64,000 nt of DNA from Lachnospiraceae bacterium (lineage in GTDB: Bacteria > Bacillota > Clostridia > Lachnospirales > Lachnospiraceae), in NCBI GenBank assembly GCA_910575035.1, contig CAJTDL010000006.1:62001-126000 (forward strand). The letters run 5' to 3'. Below, in pieces: positions 1 through 8,523 of the stretch. The notes beneath the pieces were generated by a model. The model had not been told where the DNA came from. It saw nothing but the letters and a program-made list of their open reading frames with translations, and searched no databases. Each line of letters begins with the position of its first letter. Within the stretch, counting starts at the first letter, position 1. A program made the position numbers and the translations under genes.

Positions 1-3000
1 CTCTAAGGTCAGCCCCTTGGGGATAAATGCACCAAAGCTCTGTCCGCCAGCCCCAGTACATTTTACCAGGAAGGTATCCTCCTCTAAGGTATCGTCAAAC
101 CGCCTGGTAATCTCCGACCCAAAAATCGTGCCAAAAGAACGGTCCGTATTGCTGACTTCCAAGTCAATGCTCCGTTTCTGCTTATTTTCCAGGGCATATT
201 TCAGCTGCCGCAGCAGCACCTTCTCGTCCTTCGTCTTCTCCAGCTCAAAATCATACACCTGCTTCGGGTCAAAGATCACCTTGGATTTGGGCCCGGCAAA
301 CGGGTTATTCAGGATTTTAGATAAATCCAGCTCTTTTTCCCGCTCTGTCAGGTCTTCCCGCACCTTCAGCAGGTCGCTGCGCCCCACCAGCTCATCCATG
401 GTACGGATGCCTAGCTTTGCCATATATTCCCTTAATTCCTCTGCAATAAACCGCATAAAGTTAACCACATATTCCGGCTTTCCTGCAAACCGCTTCCGCA
501 GCTGGGGATTCTGGGTGGCTATCCCCGCCGGGCAGGTATCCAGGTTGCAGACACGCATCATCACGCAGCCCATGGTCACCAACGGCGCTGTGGCGAAGCC
601 AAATTCCTCTGCCCCCAGCATAGCCGCAATGGCCACATCCCGCCCGGTCATCAGCTTACCATCTGTCTCAATCCGCACCTTATTGCGCAGCCCGTTTAAG
701 ATCAAAGTCTGATGTGTTTCTGAAAGCCCCAGTTCCCAGGGCAGCCCTGCATTGTGGATGGAACTGCTGGGCGCCGCCCCGGTTCCTCCGTCATAACCGG
801 AAACCAACACCACCTGTGCCCCTGCCTTGGCAACGCCTGCCGCAACGGTCCCGACCCCTGCTTCAGACACCAGCTTCACGGTGATCCTGGCATTTTTATT
901 AGAATTTTTTAAATCGTAAATCAGCTGTTCCAAATCCTCAATGGAGTAAATATCATGATGGGGAGGCGGCGAGATTAGGGATACGCCTGGCGTAGACATC
1001 CTGGTCCTGGCGATCCAGGGATAAACCTTCTGCCCTGGCAAATGCCCCCCTTCCCCAGGCTTTGCCCCCTGAGCCATTTTAATCTGGATTTCCTTAGCGC
1101 TGACCAGATAACGGCTGGTCACCCCAAACCTTCCAGAGGCCACCTGCTTAATGGCTGAGCAGCGGTTCTTCCCATCCTTCCCAATCACCAGGCGTTCCGG
1201 GCTCTCCCCGCCCTCCCCGCTGTTGGATTTCCCATGCAGGCGGTTCATGGCTATGGCAAGGGTCTCATGGGCTTCCTGGGAAATGGATCCATAGGACATT
1301 GCCCCTGTCTTAAACCGGGTGACAATGGAATCCACGCTCTCCACTTCTTCGATAGGCACCGATTTCTTTGGGAACCGGAAATCCATCATGCCCCGGATAT
1401 TGGCATCCCTTTCCTGGGCGTCCGCCGCAGCCGTATACTGCTTAAACAGTTGGTAATCCCCCCGCTTTGTGGACTCCTGAAGCAAATGGATGGTCAGCGG
1501 ATTGTAGAGATGGCTGTCTGCGCCACTGCGCATCTTATGCCTCCCCCGGCTTTCCAAAGTCAGGTCTGTTTCCAGACCCAATGGGTCGTAGGCGCTGGAA
1601 TGGAGCGCGTCCACATCCTCCTCAATATCCTTCAAGGTAATGCCGCCAATCCGGCTCACCGTATTCGTAAAATATTTCCCAATCACATCAGAACTGATTC
1701 CGATAGCTTCAAAAATCTTCGCCCCTTGATAGGACTGGATCGTAGAAATGCCCATTTTAGCCGCAATTTTCACAATCCCATGGATAATCGCCTGGTTGTA
1801 ATCTGCAACAGCCGCATAATAATCCTTGTCCAGCATATGCTCATCAATCAGCTGCTTCACTGTATCCTGCGCCAGGTATGGATTGATGGCGCAAGCCCCA
1901 TATCCCAGCAATGTGGCAAAGTGATGCACCTCCCTGGGCTCCCCGGACTCCAGGATCACCGCCAGGGCCGTACGCTTTTTCGTCTTGATCAAATGCTGCT
2001 GCAAAGCAGAAACCGCCAACAAGGAAGGAATGGGCACATGGTTCTCATCCACCCCGCGGTCAGACAGGATTAAAATATTCGCCCCATCCCTGTAAGCCCG
2101 GTCCGCCTCCACAAACAGCCGGTCAATGGCCTTTTCCAGGCTGGTGTTCTTATAATAAATAATCGGTATCTCCACCACCTTGTAGCCTTCCACCTTCATG
2201 GCCTTAATCTTCATAATATCCGTATTGGTAAGGATTGGGTTATTCACCTTCAGTACCTGGCAGTTCATGGGCTTTTCCTCCAACAAATTCCCATCCTCCC
2301 CTATATACACCGTGGTGCTGGTCACCACTTCCTCCCGGATAGAGTCAATGGGGGGATTCGTCACCTGGGCAAATTTCTGTTTAAAATAATTAAACAAGGG
2401 CTGATGGTCCCCCGCCAACGCTGCCAAAGGCGTATCAATCCCCATGGCTGCCGTAGCTTCCTTCCCATTCTGCGCCATAGGCAAAATCGCTTCCTTCAAA
2501 GACTCATAAGTATACCCAAAAGTCTTCTGCATCCGCTGCCGCTCTTCCTTGCCATATTCCGGCACGCGCTGGTTGGGAATCTTCAGATCCGCCAGGTTGA
2601 TCAGGTACCGGTTCAGCCATTCCCCATAAGGCTGCCTGCCGGCATATTTCTCCTTCAGCTCATCATCGTCAATTACCCTTCCCTGCACCGTATCCACCAA
2701 AAGCATCTTCCCTGGCCGCAGACGTTCCTTTGCCACCACCTTCCTGGGGTCAATCTCCAGCACCCCAACTTCCGAAGACAGCACCAGGTTGTCATCATCT
2801 GTAATATAATACCTGGAAGGGCGCAGCCCATTCCGGTCCAGCACCGCCCCCAAAATATCCCCATCACTGAACACAATGGAAGCCGGCCCATCCCAAGGCT
2901 CCATCATGGTGGCATAATACTGATAGAAATCCTTCTTCTTCTGGCTCATCAGCCCATTGTTCGCCCAGGGCTCCGGAATAGTAATCATCACTGCCAAAGG

Positions 3001-3921
3001 CAGCTCCATCCCGCTCATAACCAAAAACTCCAATGTATTGTCCAGCATAGCCGAGTCAGACCCTTCCGCATTTACCACTGGAAGCACCTTCTGCAGCTCT
3101 CCCTTCAAATGCTCCGACTCCATGGTTTCCTCCCTGGCCAGCATCTTATCCGCATTCCCCAAAATGGTATTGATTTCCCCATTATGCACAATCAGCCGAT
3201 TTGGATGCGCCCGCTCCCAACTGGGATTGGTATTCGTGGAAAACCTGGAATGCACTGTAGCAATAGCCGACTCATAATCCGAATCCTGCAAGTCCGCAAA
3301 AAACAGCCTTAACTGCTCCACCAAAAACATCCCCTTATAAACAATCGTCCGGCTGGAAAGGGACACCACATAGGTATTGTCATTAGACTGCTCAAACACC
3401 CTCCTGGCCACATATAGCTTCCGGTCAAAATCCAGCCCCTTCTCTACCCCTTTCGGCCGCTCTACAAACCCCTGCAAGATGCAAGGCATACAGTCCACAG
3501 CCTTCTGCCCCAGCTTCGCCGGGTCAATGGGCACTTCCCTCCACCCCAGGAAATCCATGCCCTCCTTCTTCACAATCACCTCAAACATCTTCTTGGCCTG
3601 GTTACGCTTCAATTCATCCTGAGGAAAGAAAAACATCCCAATCCCATAATCCCTTTCCTCCCCCAGAGCAATCCCCGCCTCCGCTGCGGCTTTTTTAAAA
3701 AACTTATGGGACACCTGGAGCAAAATGCCCACGCCATCCCCCGTCTTCCCCTCAGCGTCTTTCCCAGCCCTATGCTTCAAATTCTCAACAATCTTCAAAG
3801 CATCTTCCACTGTCTTATGGGATTTTATCCCTTTGATATTCACAACTGCGCCAATCCCACAGTTATCATGCTCAAACCTTGGGTCATACATGCCCATTGC
3901 CATCCTCTTAGCTTCCTGCAT
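1..3921 (-). CDS. gltB: Glutamate synthase large subunit, 3' end beyond the left window edge
   Basis: Transfers the amide nitrogen of glutamine to 2-oxoglutarate, giving two glutamates (ammonia assimilation). The minus strand is open for 1307 codons from ATG 3921 to the edge; GGAGG lies 8 nt before the ATG. A class II glutamine amidotransferase domain comes first: in EHDNCGIGAVVNIKG the Cys near residue 21 would become the N-terminal nucleophile after propeptide removal. HSRFSTNTNPSW follows. The FMN/iron-sulfur synthase domain shows VLVSGYDGGT and the 3Fe-4S cysteines in CVMMRVCNLDTCPAG. The last codons begin the C-terminal GXGXG helix domain (GAGGQSFGAFIPKG). No frameshift was seen. The small subunit (gltD) is not visible and would lie beyond the edge. 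Plus-strand open frames here are antisense shadows. Confidence 0.96.
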   Translation of the reverse strand, partial: MQEAKRMAMGMYDPRFEHDNCGIGAVVNIKGIKSHKTVEDALKIVENLKHRAGKDAEGKTGDGVGILLQVSHKFFKKAAAEAGIALGEERDYGIGMFFFPQDELKRNQAKKMFEVIVKKEGMDFLGWREVPIDPAKLGQKAVDCMPCILQGFVERPKGVEKGLDFDRKLYVARRVFEQSNDNTYVVSLSSRTIVYKGMFLVEQLRLFFADLQDSDYESAIATVHSRFSTNTNPSWERAHPNRLIVHNGEINTILGNADKMLAREETMESEHLKGELQKVLPVVNAEGSDSAMLDNTLEFLVMSGMELPLAVMITIPEPWANNGLMSQKKKDFYQYYATMMEPWDGPASIVFSDGDILGAVLDRNGLRPSRYYITDDDNLVLSSEVGVLEIDPRKVVAKERLRPGKMLLVDTVQGRVIDDDELKEKYAGRQPYGEWLNRYLINLADLKIPNQRVPEYGKEERQRMQKTFGYTYESLKEAILPMAQNGKEATAAMGIDTPLAALAGDHQPLFNYFKQKFAQVTNPPIDSIREEVVTSTTVYIGEDGNLLEEKPMNCQVLKVNNPILTNTDIMKIKAMKVEGYKVVEIPIIYYKNTSLEKAIDRLFVEADRAYRDGANILILSDRGVDENHVPIPSLLAVSALQQHLIKTKKRTALAVILESGEPREVHHFATLLGYGACAINPYLAQDTVKQLIDEHMLDKDYYAAVADYNQAIIHGIVKIAAKMGISTIQSYQGAKIFEAIGISSDVIGKYFTNTVSRIGGITLKDIEEDVDALHSSAYDPLGLETDLTLESRGRHKMRSGADSHLYNPLTIHLLQESTKRGDYQLFKQYTAAADAQERDANIRGMMDFRFPKKSVPIEEVESVDSIVTRFKTGAMSYGSISQEAHETLAIAMNRLHGKSNSGEGGESPERLVIGKDGKNRCSAIKQVASGRFGVTSRYLVSAKEIQIKMAQGAKPGEGGHLPGQKVYPWIARTRMSTPGVSLISPPPHHDIYSIEDLEQLIYDLKNSNKNARITVKLVSEAGVGTVAAGVAKAGAQVVLVSGYDGGTGAAPSSSIHNAGLPWELGLSETHQTLILNGLRNKVRIETDGKLMTGRDVAIAAMLGAEEFGFATAPLVTMGCVMMRVCNLDTCPAGIATQNPQLRKRFAGKPEYVVNFMRFIAEELREYMAKLGIRTMDELVGRSDLLKVREDLTEREKELDLSKILNNPFAGPKSKVIFDPKQVYDFELEKTKDEKVLLRQLKYALENKQKRSIDLEVSNTDRSFGTIFGSEITRRFDDTLEEDTFLVKCTGAGGQSFGAFIPKGLTLE

Positions 3922-4070
3922 TCTATCATCCTCCTTGCCTTCTGGCACTCTATGCCCTTAAGCATCCCAGCGCACCATACCATTCATAAATTGCCAAAAA
4001 AATATCTGCAAAGCCCCATCAAACATAAACATAACTGCACACTATCACGGTAAAGCACTGCACTGAAATT

Positions 4071-4099
4071 ACTATACACCTTTTCCTTCTGTTTGTAAA
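4071..4099 (-). promoter_or_regulatory. Promoter of gltB
   Basis: On the minus strand TTTACA (4094-4099) and TATAGT (4071-4076) are separated by 17 bp. This predicts a leader of about 140 nt before the gltB ATG. I saw no recognisable riboswitch in the leader. Confidence 0.6.
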
Positions 4100-4126
4100 T
4101 AGTTTTTTTCTTTAAATAGTCTGATA

Positions 4127-4152
4127 ACAAAATAATTATATAATTATTTTGT
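4127..4152. repeat. Perfect 26-bp AT-rich palindrome
   Basis: ACAAAATAATTAT is followed directly by its exact reverse complement, upstream of the gltB -35 box. It could be an operator or a cruciform. The 433-bp gap between gltB and the recombinase-like gene otherwise holds the gltB promoter, a terminator and very AT-rich DNA. Confidence 0.55.
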
Positions 4153-4179
4153 AATTTTCAGATAATAAAAAAAGATATT

Positions 4180-4215
4180 CCTAAAAAAATACCTCTTTTA
4201 AAACAATTTAAAGAG
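4180..4215 (-). terminator. Rho-independent-like terminator after the recombinase-like gene
   Basis: Read on the minus strand, arms CTCTTTA and TAAAAGAG enclose a short loop and are followed by GTATTTTTTTAGG. The stem is weak and AT-rich. It lies 140 bp past the stop codon of the recombinase-like gene. Confidence 0.4.
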
Positions 4216-4354
4216 ATATTTTTTCATTTTATAAAAAAATATTTTTTATTTTATTTGTTCCAAACCAAATTTTTATAAATTGTGTGAAAATTGTACATTA
4301 AAAATATGCATACTCTTTCAATGTCTTTTCTATAACTTTAAAAAAGATATTCTG

Positions 4355-5254
4355 CTATCCTGGCAGATCTACCTTAATTTTAACCAAATGGTTAGCTTCC
4401 TGGAGCAGGCTGTCCCGGTAAGACACATTTTTGTAGCGTTTTATCTGGATCTGGGTGACACCCATTTGCCGGGCAACCTGTTCTGGCGTGGCCCGATAGG
4501 AAAACAGCGTAAAGGCACAGCTATTCCTCAAAGCCTCTGCACTATAATTTGGCACGCCTGCAAGCTCCGTATACTTTTTCATAAGCCGGCTGATGTACAT
4601 GGTATTCAGCCTGTTCCCGCGGCTGTTGCTGAACAAATATTCATGTTCCTGGCGTTTGGCCAGGTATGTTTCCAATATGGCAAATGCGTCTTCCGGGATA
4701 AAACAAGGGTTCTGCCTGCCAGGAACCGACGCAAATACCCCATTGTCATATGCTATAAAATTTTCCAGCTTCAACGCGGTAATTTCTGTAGAGGACAGGC
4801 CTGCCCGATGCAAAAGGGCAAAGATGCAGTAAGCCATAGGGTTATCCTTGGCTGCCTGGAATAGCTTGTCAATATCTTCTATGGGAATAGATTTTGCATA
4901 TTGCGCCACTTTGGCTACTGCTTTTAAATATGGGTAGAAATAATCCTGGAAGGTATCCGGGATATGATAATGCTCTTTTTGCCCTTCAATAAATTCTGCC
5001 AAAGAATGCAGTTCCCGGAATTTTTTTGCCATAGTGCTTGGCTTAAGGATATTATTTTGGACTTTTTCTTCCATTTGCTTATAATAATCCTCTACCATTG
5101 CATGGTCTATTTGAAGGAAATCGGCTTGGTACATCTGCATAAATTCTTTTACGTCTGCCTGATAGGAAGCGCTGCTGGAACTGTTTTGGAAATGCGCCGT
5201 AAAATCTGGCCAGATTTTTGTGGAAAATAAAGTGGAAGCATAAGGTGAATCCAT
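4355..5254 (-). CDS. Tyrosine-recombinase-like protein with a degenerate active site
   Basis: 299 aa with the two-part plan of tyrosine recombinases: a helical SAM-like N-terminal DNA-binding half (about 15-120) and a catalytic-fold half (about 125-299). Aligned by eye to family motifs, the first catalytic Arg region (family GLRxSE) reads GLSSTE at about 152-157, so Arg is Ser. The HxLRH box reads EALRN (240-244), keeping Arg 243 but not His. The LGH box reads MGV (264-266). Tyr 274 in RYKNV is kept. Strand cleavage is therefore doubtful and a DNA-binding or regulatory role is more likely. No prophage, att site or excisionase lies nearby. It is monocistronic, upstream of gltB in the same direction. 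Start: ATG after AAAGGATCTCTTT. Confidence 0.75.
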   Translation of the reverse strand: MDSPYASTLFSTKIWPDFTAHFQNSSSSASYQADVKEFMQMYQADFLQIDHAMVEDYYKQMEEKVQNNILKPSTMAKKFRELHSLAEFIEGQKEHYHIPDTFQDYFYPYLKAVAKVAQYAKSIPIEDIDKLFQAAKDNPMAYCIFALLHRAGLSSTEITALKLENFIAYDNGVFASVPGRQNPCFIPEDAFAILETYLAKRQEHEYLFSNSRGNRLNTMYISRLMKKYTELAGVPNYSAEALRNSCAFTLFSYRATPEQVARQMGVTQIQIKRYKNVSYRDSLLQEANHLVKIKVDLPG

Positions 5255-5397
5255 AAAGAGATCCTTTCTTGTGTGTGAATCCGCGGAGCGGAATTTGTTT
5301 TGTTAGTTATATTATTCATACTATAACATAACTATACATAATACACAACCCTTTTTTACATTTTTTTCCATATTCAGAAACCGCACTGCAGGCTCAT

Positions 5398-5453
5398 GTT
5401 ACGATTCATGGCTTAGGAATGCGCCAAACTGCGCATTCCGTAAGAACATGATT
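5398..5453 (+). repeat. Dispersed hairpin repeat (GGAATGCGC subtype), copy 1
   Basis: The head GTTACGATTCATGGC (5398-5412) is followed by a perfect hairpin: GGAATGCGC (5416-5424), loop CAAACT, GCGCATTCC (5431-5439). Outer CATGTT/AACATG also pair. A near-identical copy lies at 53207-53262. It sits just past the feoAB stop codon and could act as its terminator. Confidence 0.8.
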
Positions 5454-5466
5454 TATGTAGCCCGCA

Positions 5467-7818
5467 TTAAAAAAACACGCCTCCCGCCAGGCTCACCAAA
5501 AATGCGCAAACCCAGGCCACCAGGCATTGCTCTAGCACAATACCCAAAGCCCATTTCCCCCCAAGCTCCCGTCGTATGGATGCAATCGCTGCCACACAGG
5601 GCGTATACAGCAAACAAAACACCAATATGGAAGCTGCCGCCACGGGCGATATTGCTGCTAAGAGCGCCTCCCTGCTCCCAAACAGCACATTTAAGGTAGA
5701 CACCACACTTTCCTTTGCCATAAACCCTGTCATCAGCGCGGTAGAAATCCTCCAGTCCCCAAATCCCAAGGGCGCAAAGACTGGCGCAACAATCCCCGCC
5801 GCCACAGCCAGCATGCTATCCTGGGAATCCTCCACAATATTCAGCCCAAAATCAAAAGTCTGCAAAAACCAAACCACGATCGTAGCCACAAAAATAACCG
5901 TAAATGCCCGCTGCAGAAAATCCTTTGCCTTATCCCACATCAGCCGCAGCACATTCTTCGCCCCCGGCATCCGATAATTGGGCAGCTCCATCACAAAGGG
6001 AACCGCCTCACCCCGAAAGGCAAACTGCTTGGACACCAGCGCCACCAGCACAGACACTGCAATCCCTGTAAAATAAAGGGCAACCATCACCAGCCCTCCA
6101 TACTTTGGAAAAAATGCCGCCGCAAAAAACCCATAAATCGGCAGCTTCGCCGTACAGCTCATAAAAGGCGTCAAAAAAACCGTCATTTTCCGGTCCCGCT
6201 CTGAGGGCAGCGTCCTGCTGGCCATTACGCCTGGTACCGTGCATCCAAACCCTACCAGCATAGGCACAATGCTCCTGCCTGAAAGCCCAATCTTGCGCAG
6301 CAGCTTGTCCATCACAAAAGCAACCCGCGCCATATAGCCGCTATCCTCCAAAATAGACAGGAAAAAGAACATCACCGCAATCACTGGCACAAAGCTCAGC
6401 ACGCTCCCCACCCCATTAAAAATCCCATCAATCACCAGGGAATGCAAAACCTCGTTCACGCCCCCTGCCGTCAATGCACGGTCCACGGCTCCTGCCAGCC
6501 AATCAATCCCCATTTCCAATACCCCTTGCATCCACGCCCCAATCACACTGAACGTCATCCAAAACACCACGCCCATAATCCCCACGAAAGCTGGAATCGC
6601 TGTATATTTCCCTACCAAAAACTGATCCAGCTTCCGGCTCCTCTCATGCTCCCTGCTCTCCTTCGGCTTCACTACCGCATCCTCGCAAAGCCTGTGTATA
6701 AACGAATACCGCATATCCGCAATGGCTGCCGCCCGGTCCATTCCCCTCTCCTCTTCCATCTGCGTAATAATATGCTCCAGCATCTCCTCCTCATTCTGGG
6801 AAAGCTTCAGCGCATCCAGCACCCTGCCGTCCCCTTCCACCAGCTTGCTTGCCGCAAAGCGCACAGGGATCCCTGCCACCTTCGCATGATCCTCGATCAA
6901 ATGCATGATCCCGTGCAGGCACCGATGCACCGCTCCCCCATGCTCATCCTTATCACAAAAATCCATGCGCCCCGGGCGTTCCTGGTACTTCGCCACATGC
7001 ACCGCATGGCTGACCAATTCCCCAATCCCTTCATTTTTCGCCGCCGAAATCGGAACTACCGGAATCCCCAGCAATTCCTCCATCTCATTGATCCGGACTG
7101 ACCCGCCGTTCCCCCGCATCTCATCCATCATATTCAAGGCCAGCACCATGGGAATCCCCAATTCCATCAGCTGCATGGTCAAATACAGGTTCCTTTCAAT
7201 ATTCGTGGCATCCACAATATTGATAATCCCCGTGGGCTTCTCATTTATAATAAACTGCCGGGACACAATTTCCTCACTGCTATAAGGAGACAGCGAATAA
7301 ATACCTGGCAAGTCCGTCACCTCAGTCTTTGGATGCCCCTTAATGGCTCCGCTCTTGCGATCCACTGTCACCCCTGGAAAATTCCCCACATGCTGATTGG
7401 CCCCCGTCAACTGATTAAACAGCGTCGTCTTCCCACAATTCTGATTCCCTGCTAGGGCAAAGGTAAGGGTCGTCCCCTCCGCCAACGGATGCTCATCCGC
7501 TTTCACATGGTACTTCCCTCCCTCCCCCAAGCCTGGGTGCTGCCGTTCTGCCCTGCGCTCCTTAAGCCCCTTTTCCTGCTTCCTTTTTTCCCCTGCTTTC
7601 TTCTGCACCTCAATTTTCCCTGCATCTGCCACCCGCAGCGTCAATTCATACCCATGGATCCGAAGCTCCATGGGATCCCCCATCGGCGCATACTTCACCA
7701 ATGTGACCTCCGCCCCCGGGATCACCCCCATATCCAAAAAGTGCTGCCGCAGCTCGCCTCCCCCTCCAACTGCTGTAATCACAGCCGACTTTCCAATCTC
7801 CAATTCCTTCAATGTCAT
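5467..7818 (-). CDS. feoB: Fused FeoA-FeoB ferrous iron transporter
   Basis: GTP-dependent Fe2+ uptake across the membrane. Residues 1 to about 75 form a FeoA SH3-like domain (MTLKELEIGKSAVI). A charged linker rich in Lys/Arg/Glu leads to FeoB. The G domain has GNQNCGKTT (about 124-132), DLPG (about 169) and NMMD (about 229). Membrane segments with Gate motifs follow (GFGCTVPGVMASR; FMSCTAKLPIYG). 783 aa. I chose ATG 7818 because AAGGTG sits 6 nt before it; an in-frame GTG at 7827 is the alternative but lies inside that ribosome site. No feoC is present. A Fur-like sequence lies in the promoter. The following 3' region carries a hairpin repeat. Confidence 0.95.
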   Translation of the reverse strand: MTLKELEIGKSAVITAVGGGGELRQHFLDMGVIPGAEVTLVKYAPMGDPMELRIHGYELTLRVADAGKIEVQKKAGEKRKQEKGLKERRAERQHPGLGEGGKYHVKADEHPLAEGTTLTFALAGNQNCGKTTLFNQLTGANQHVGNFPGVTVDRKSGAIKGHPKTEVTDLPGIYSLSPYSSEEIVSRQFIINEKPTGIINIVDATNIERNLYLTMQLMELGIPMVLALNMMDEMRGNGGSVRINEMEELLGIPVVPISAAKNEGIGELVSHAVHVAKYQERPGRMDFCDKDEHGGAVHRCLHGIMHLIEDHAKVAGIPVRFAASKLVEGDGRVLDALKLSQNEEEMLEHIITQMEEERGMDRAAAIADMRYSFIHRLCEDAVVKPKESREHERSRKLDQFLVGKYTAIPAFVGIMGVVFWMTFSVIGAWMQGVLEMGIDWLAGAVDRALTAGGVNEVLHSLVIDGIFNGVGSVLSFVPVIAVMFFFLSILEDSGYMARVAFVMDKLLRKIGLSGRSIVPMLVGFGCTVPGVMASRTLPSERDRKMTVFLTPFMSCTAKLPIYGFFAAAFFPKYGGLVMVALYFTGIAVSVLVALVSKQFAFRGEAVPFVMELPNYRMPGAKNVLRLMWDKAKDFLQRAFTVIFVATIVVWFLQTFDFGLNIVEDSQDSMLAVAAGIVAPVFAPLGFGDWRISTALMTGFMAKESVVSTLNVLFGSREALLAAISPVAAASILVFCLLYTPCVAAIASIRRELGGKWALGIVLEQCLVAWVCAFLVSLAGGVFF

Positions 7819-7881
7819 CTCTATCACCTTGCGCTTTCATTTCTTAACATTTCATGTATTCATTTCAAACCAAATAAAAAA

Positions 7882-7903
7882 AATAATTATCATTATATGT
7901 CAA
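7882..7903 (-). promoter_or_regulatory. Candidate Fur-type box in the feoAB promoter
   Basis: On the minus strand TTGACA (7898-7903) is followed 18 bp later by TTTTAT. The spacer holds TGATAATTATT (7882-7892), which matches the left half of the 7-1-7 Fur consensus fully and the right half partly. The -35 overlaps the end of the acetyltransferase gene. Confidence 0.4.
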
Positions 7904-8261
7904 GCCATTGGATAAATGCTGTTTTATCCGTATTATTGTAGCCTGCATTTCTGTAAAAATCCAGTATCTCCTTTTTCCTGCTTCTTGTCAGCAGCATCAT
8001 TTTGTAACAGTTACATTGTTTTGCTATCTGCTTTGCATATTCCAGGCATTCTGATGCGAAACCCTGCCCTCTGAAATCTATATGGGTAACAACATTTTCT
8101 ACAAATGCATATGGACGCACGCTTCTTGTCAAATTGGGAATGATGACGCATACACAGGAAGAAACAATTTTTCCAGCAACCTCGTTTACGATCAGATGAT
8201 GGCTCTCATCTTCTAAGATTTGTTTCCACGTATTGGACAAACAACCGGATTCTCTTACCAT
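7893..8261 (-). CDS. GNAT-family N-acetyltransferase, short at the N terminus
   Basis: 122 aa. The acetyl-CoA-binding core is clear: ENVVTHIDFRGQGFASECLE carries the motif A RxxGxG/A loop, and ILDFYRNAGYN is the C-terminal motif B. The usual first strand and helix (about 25 residues) are missing. An in-frame TAA lies three codons before the ATG, so no longer start is possible. A consensus promoter upstream suggests it is still transcribed. It may be a compact enzyme or an N-terminally eroded one. The substrate is unknown. Confidence 0.75.
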   Translation of the reverse strand: MVRESGCLSNTWKQILEDESHHLIVNEVAGKIVSSCVCVIIPNLTRSVRPYAFVENVVTHIDFRGQGFASECLEYAKQIAKQCNCYKMMLLTRSRKKEILDFYRNAGYNNTDKTAFIQWLDI

Positions 8262-8319
8262 TGTTATTTAAACCTCTGCATATGATTATGATTTCGTTTA
8301 AGCATTTTCAACAATGCAA

Positions 8320-8348
8320 ATTATACCATAATTATGCCATTGCCTCAA
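8320..8348 (-). promoter_or_regulatory. Promoter of the acetyltransferase gene
   Basis: Minus strand: TTGAGG (8343-8348), 17-bp spacer, TATAAT (8320-8325). Confidence 0.65.
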
Positions 8349-8383
8349 CCAATATATGAGGTAATTTACTTTTGGATTCTCAT

Positions 8384-8430
8384 CCTTAAGCTACTGGCAT
8401 TGGCCGTGAATTATAATGGCCAATGCCAGG
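8384..8430 (-). repeat. Dispersed repeat copy, with 12-bp perfect hairpin
   Basis: Reverse-complement copy of the family: ATTCACGGCC, AATGCCAG, TAGCTTAAGG. Here CTGGCATTGGCC (8394-8405) pairs perfectly with GGCCAATGCCAG (8418-8429). It separates the divergent acetyltransferase and SPFH promoters. Confidence 0.7.
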
Positions 8431-8451
8431 ATATTTTAAATTAATTCTCCC

Positions 8452-8480
8452 TTGACAAATAGATATCATTATGATATCAT
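8452..8480 (+). promoter_or_regulatory. Promoter of the SPFH operon
   Basis: TTGACA (8452-8457), 17-bp spacer, TATCAT (8475-8480). An open frame that starts at this TTG is only the promoter read as codons. Confidence 0.75.
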
Positions 8481-8523
8481 TCAAATATCAAAAAATTATA
8501 CAAAAAGAAAGGATGTGCCCAAT

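Noticed and set aside
17-4053. Many plus-strand open frames across the first 4 kb
   Set aside because: They lie antisense to gltB, whose minus-strand frame is continuous and matches the whole family; the plus frames match nothing.
4355-5254. Integrase of a prophage or integrative element
   Set aside because: No other phage or conjugation genes, no att duplication seen, and the active site is degenerate.
8452-8523. Longer SPFH protein starting at TTG 8452
   Set aside because: The extra codons are the TTGACA/TATCAT promoter; the ribosome site serves ATG 8524.
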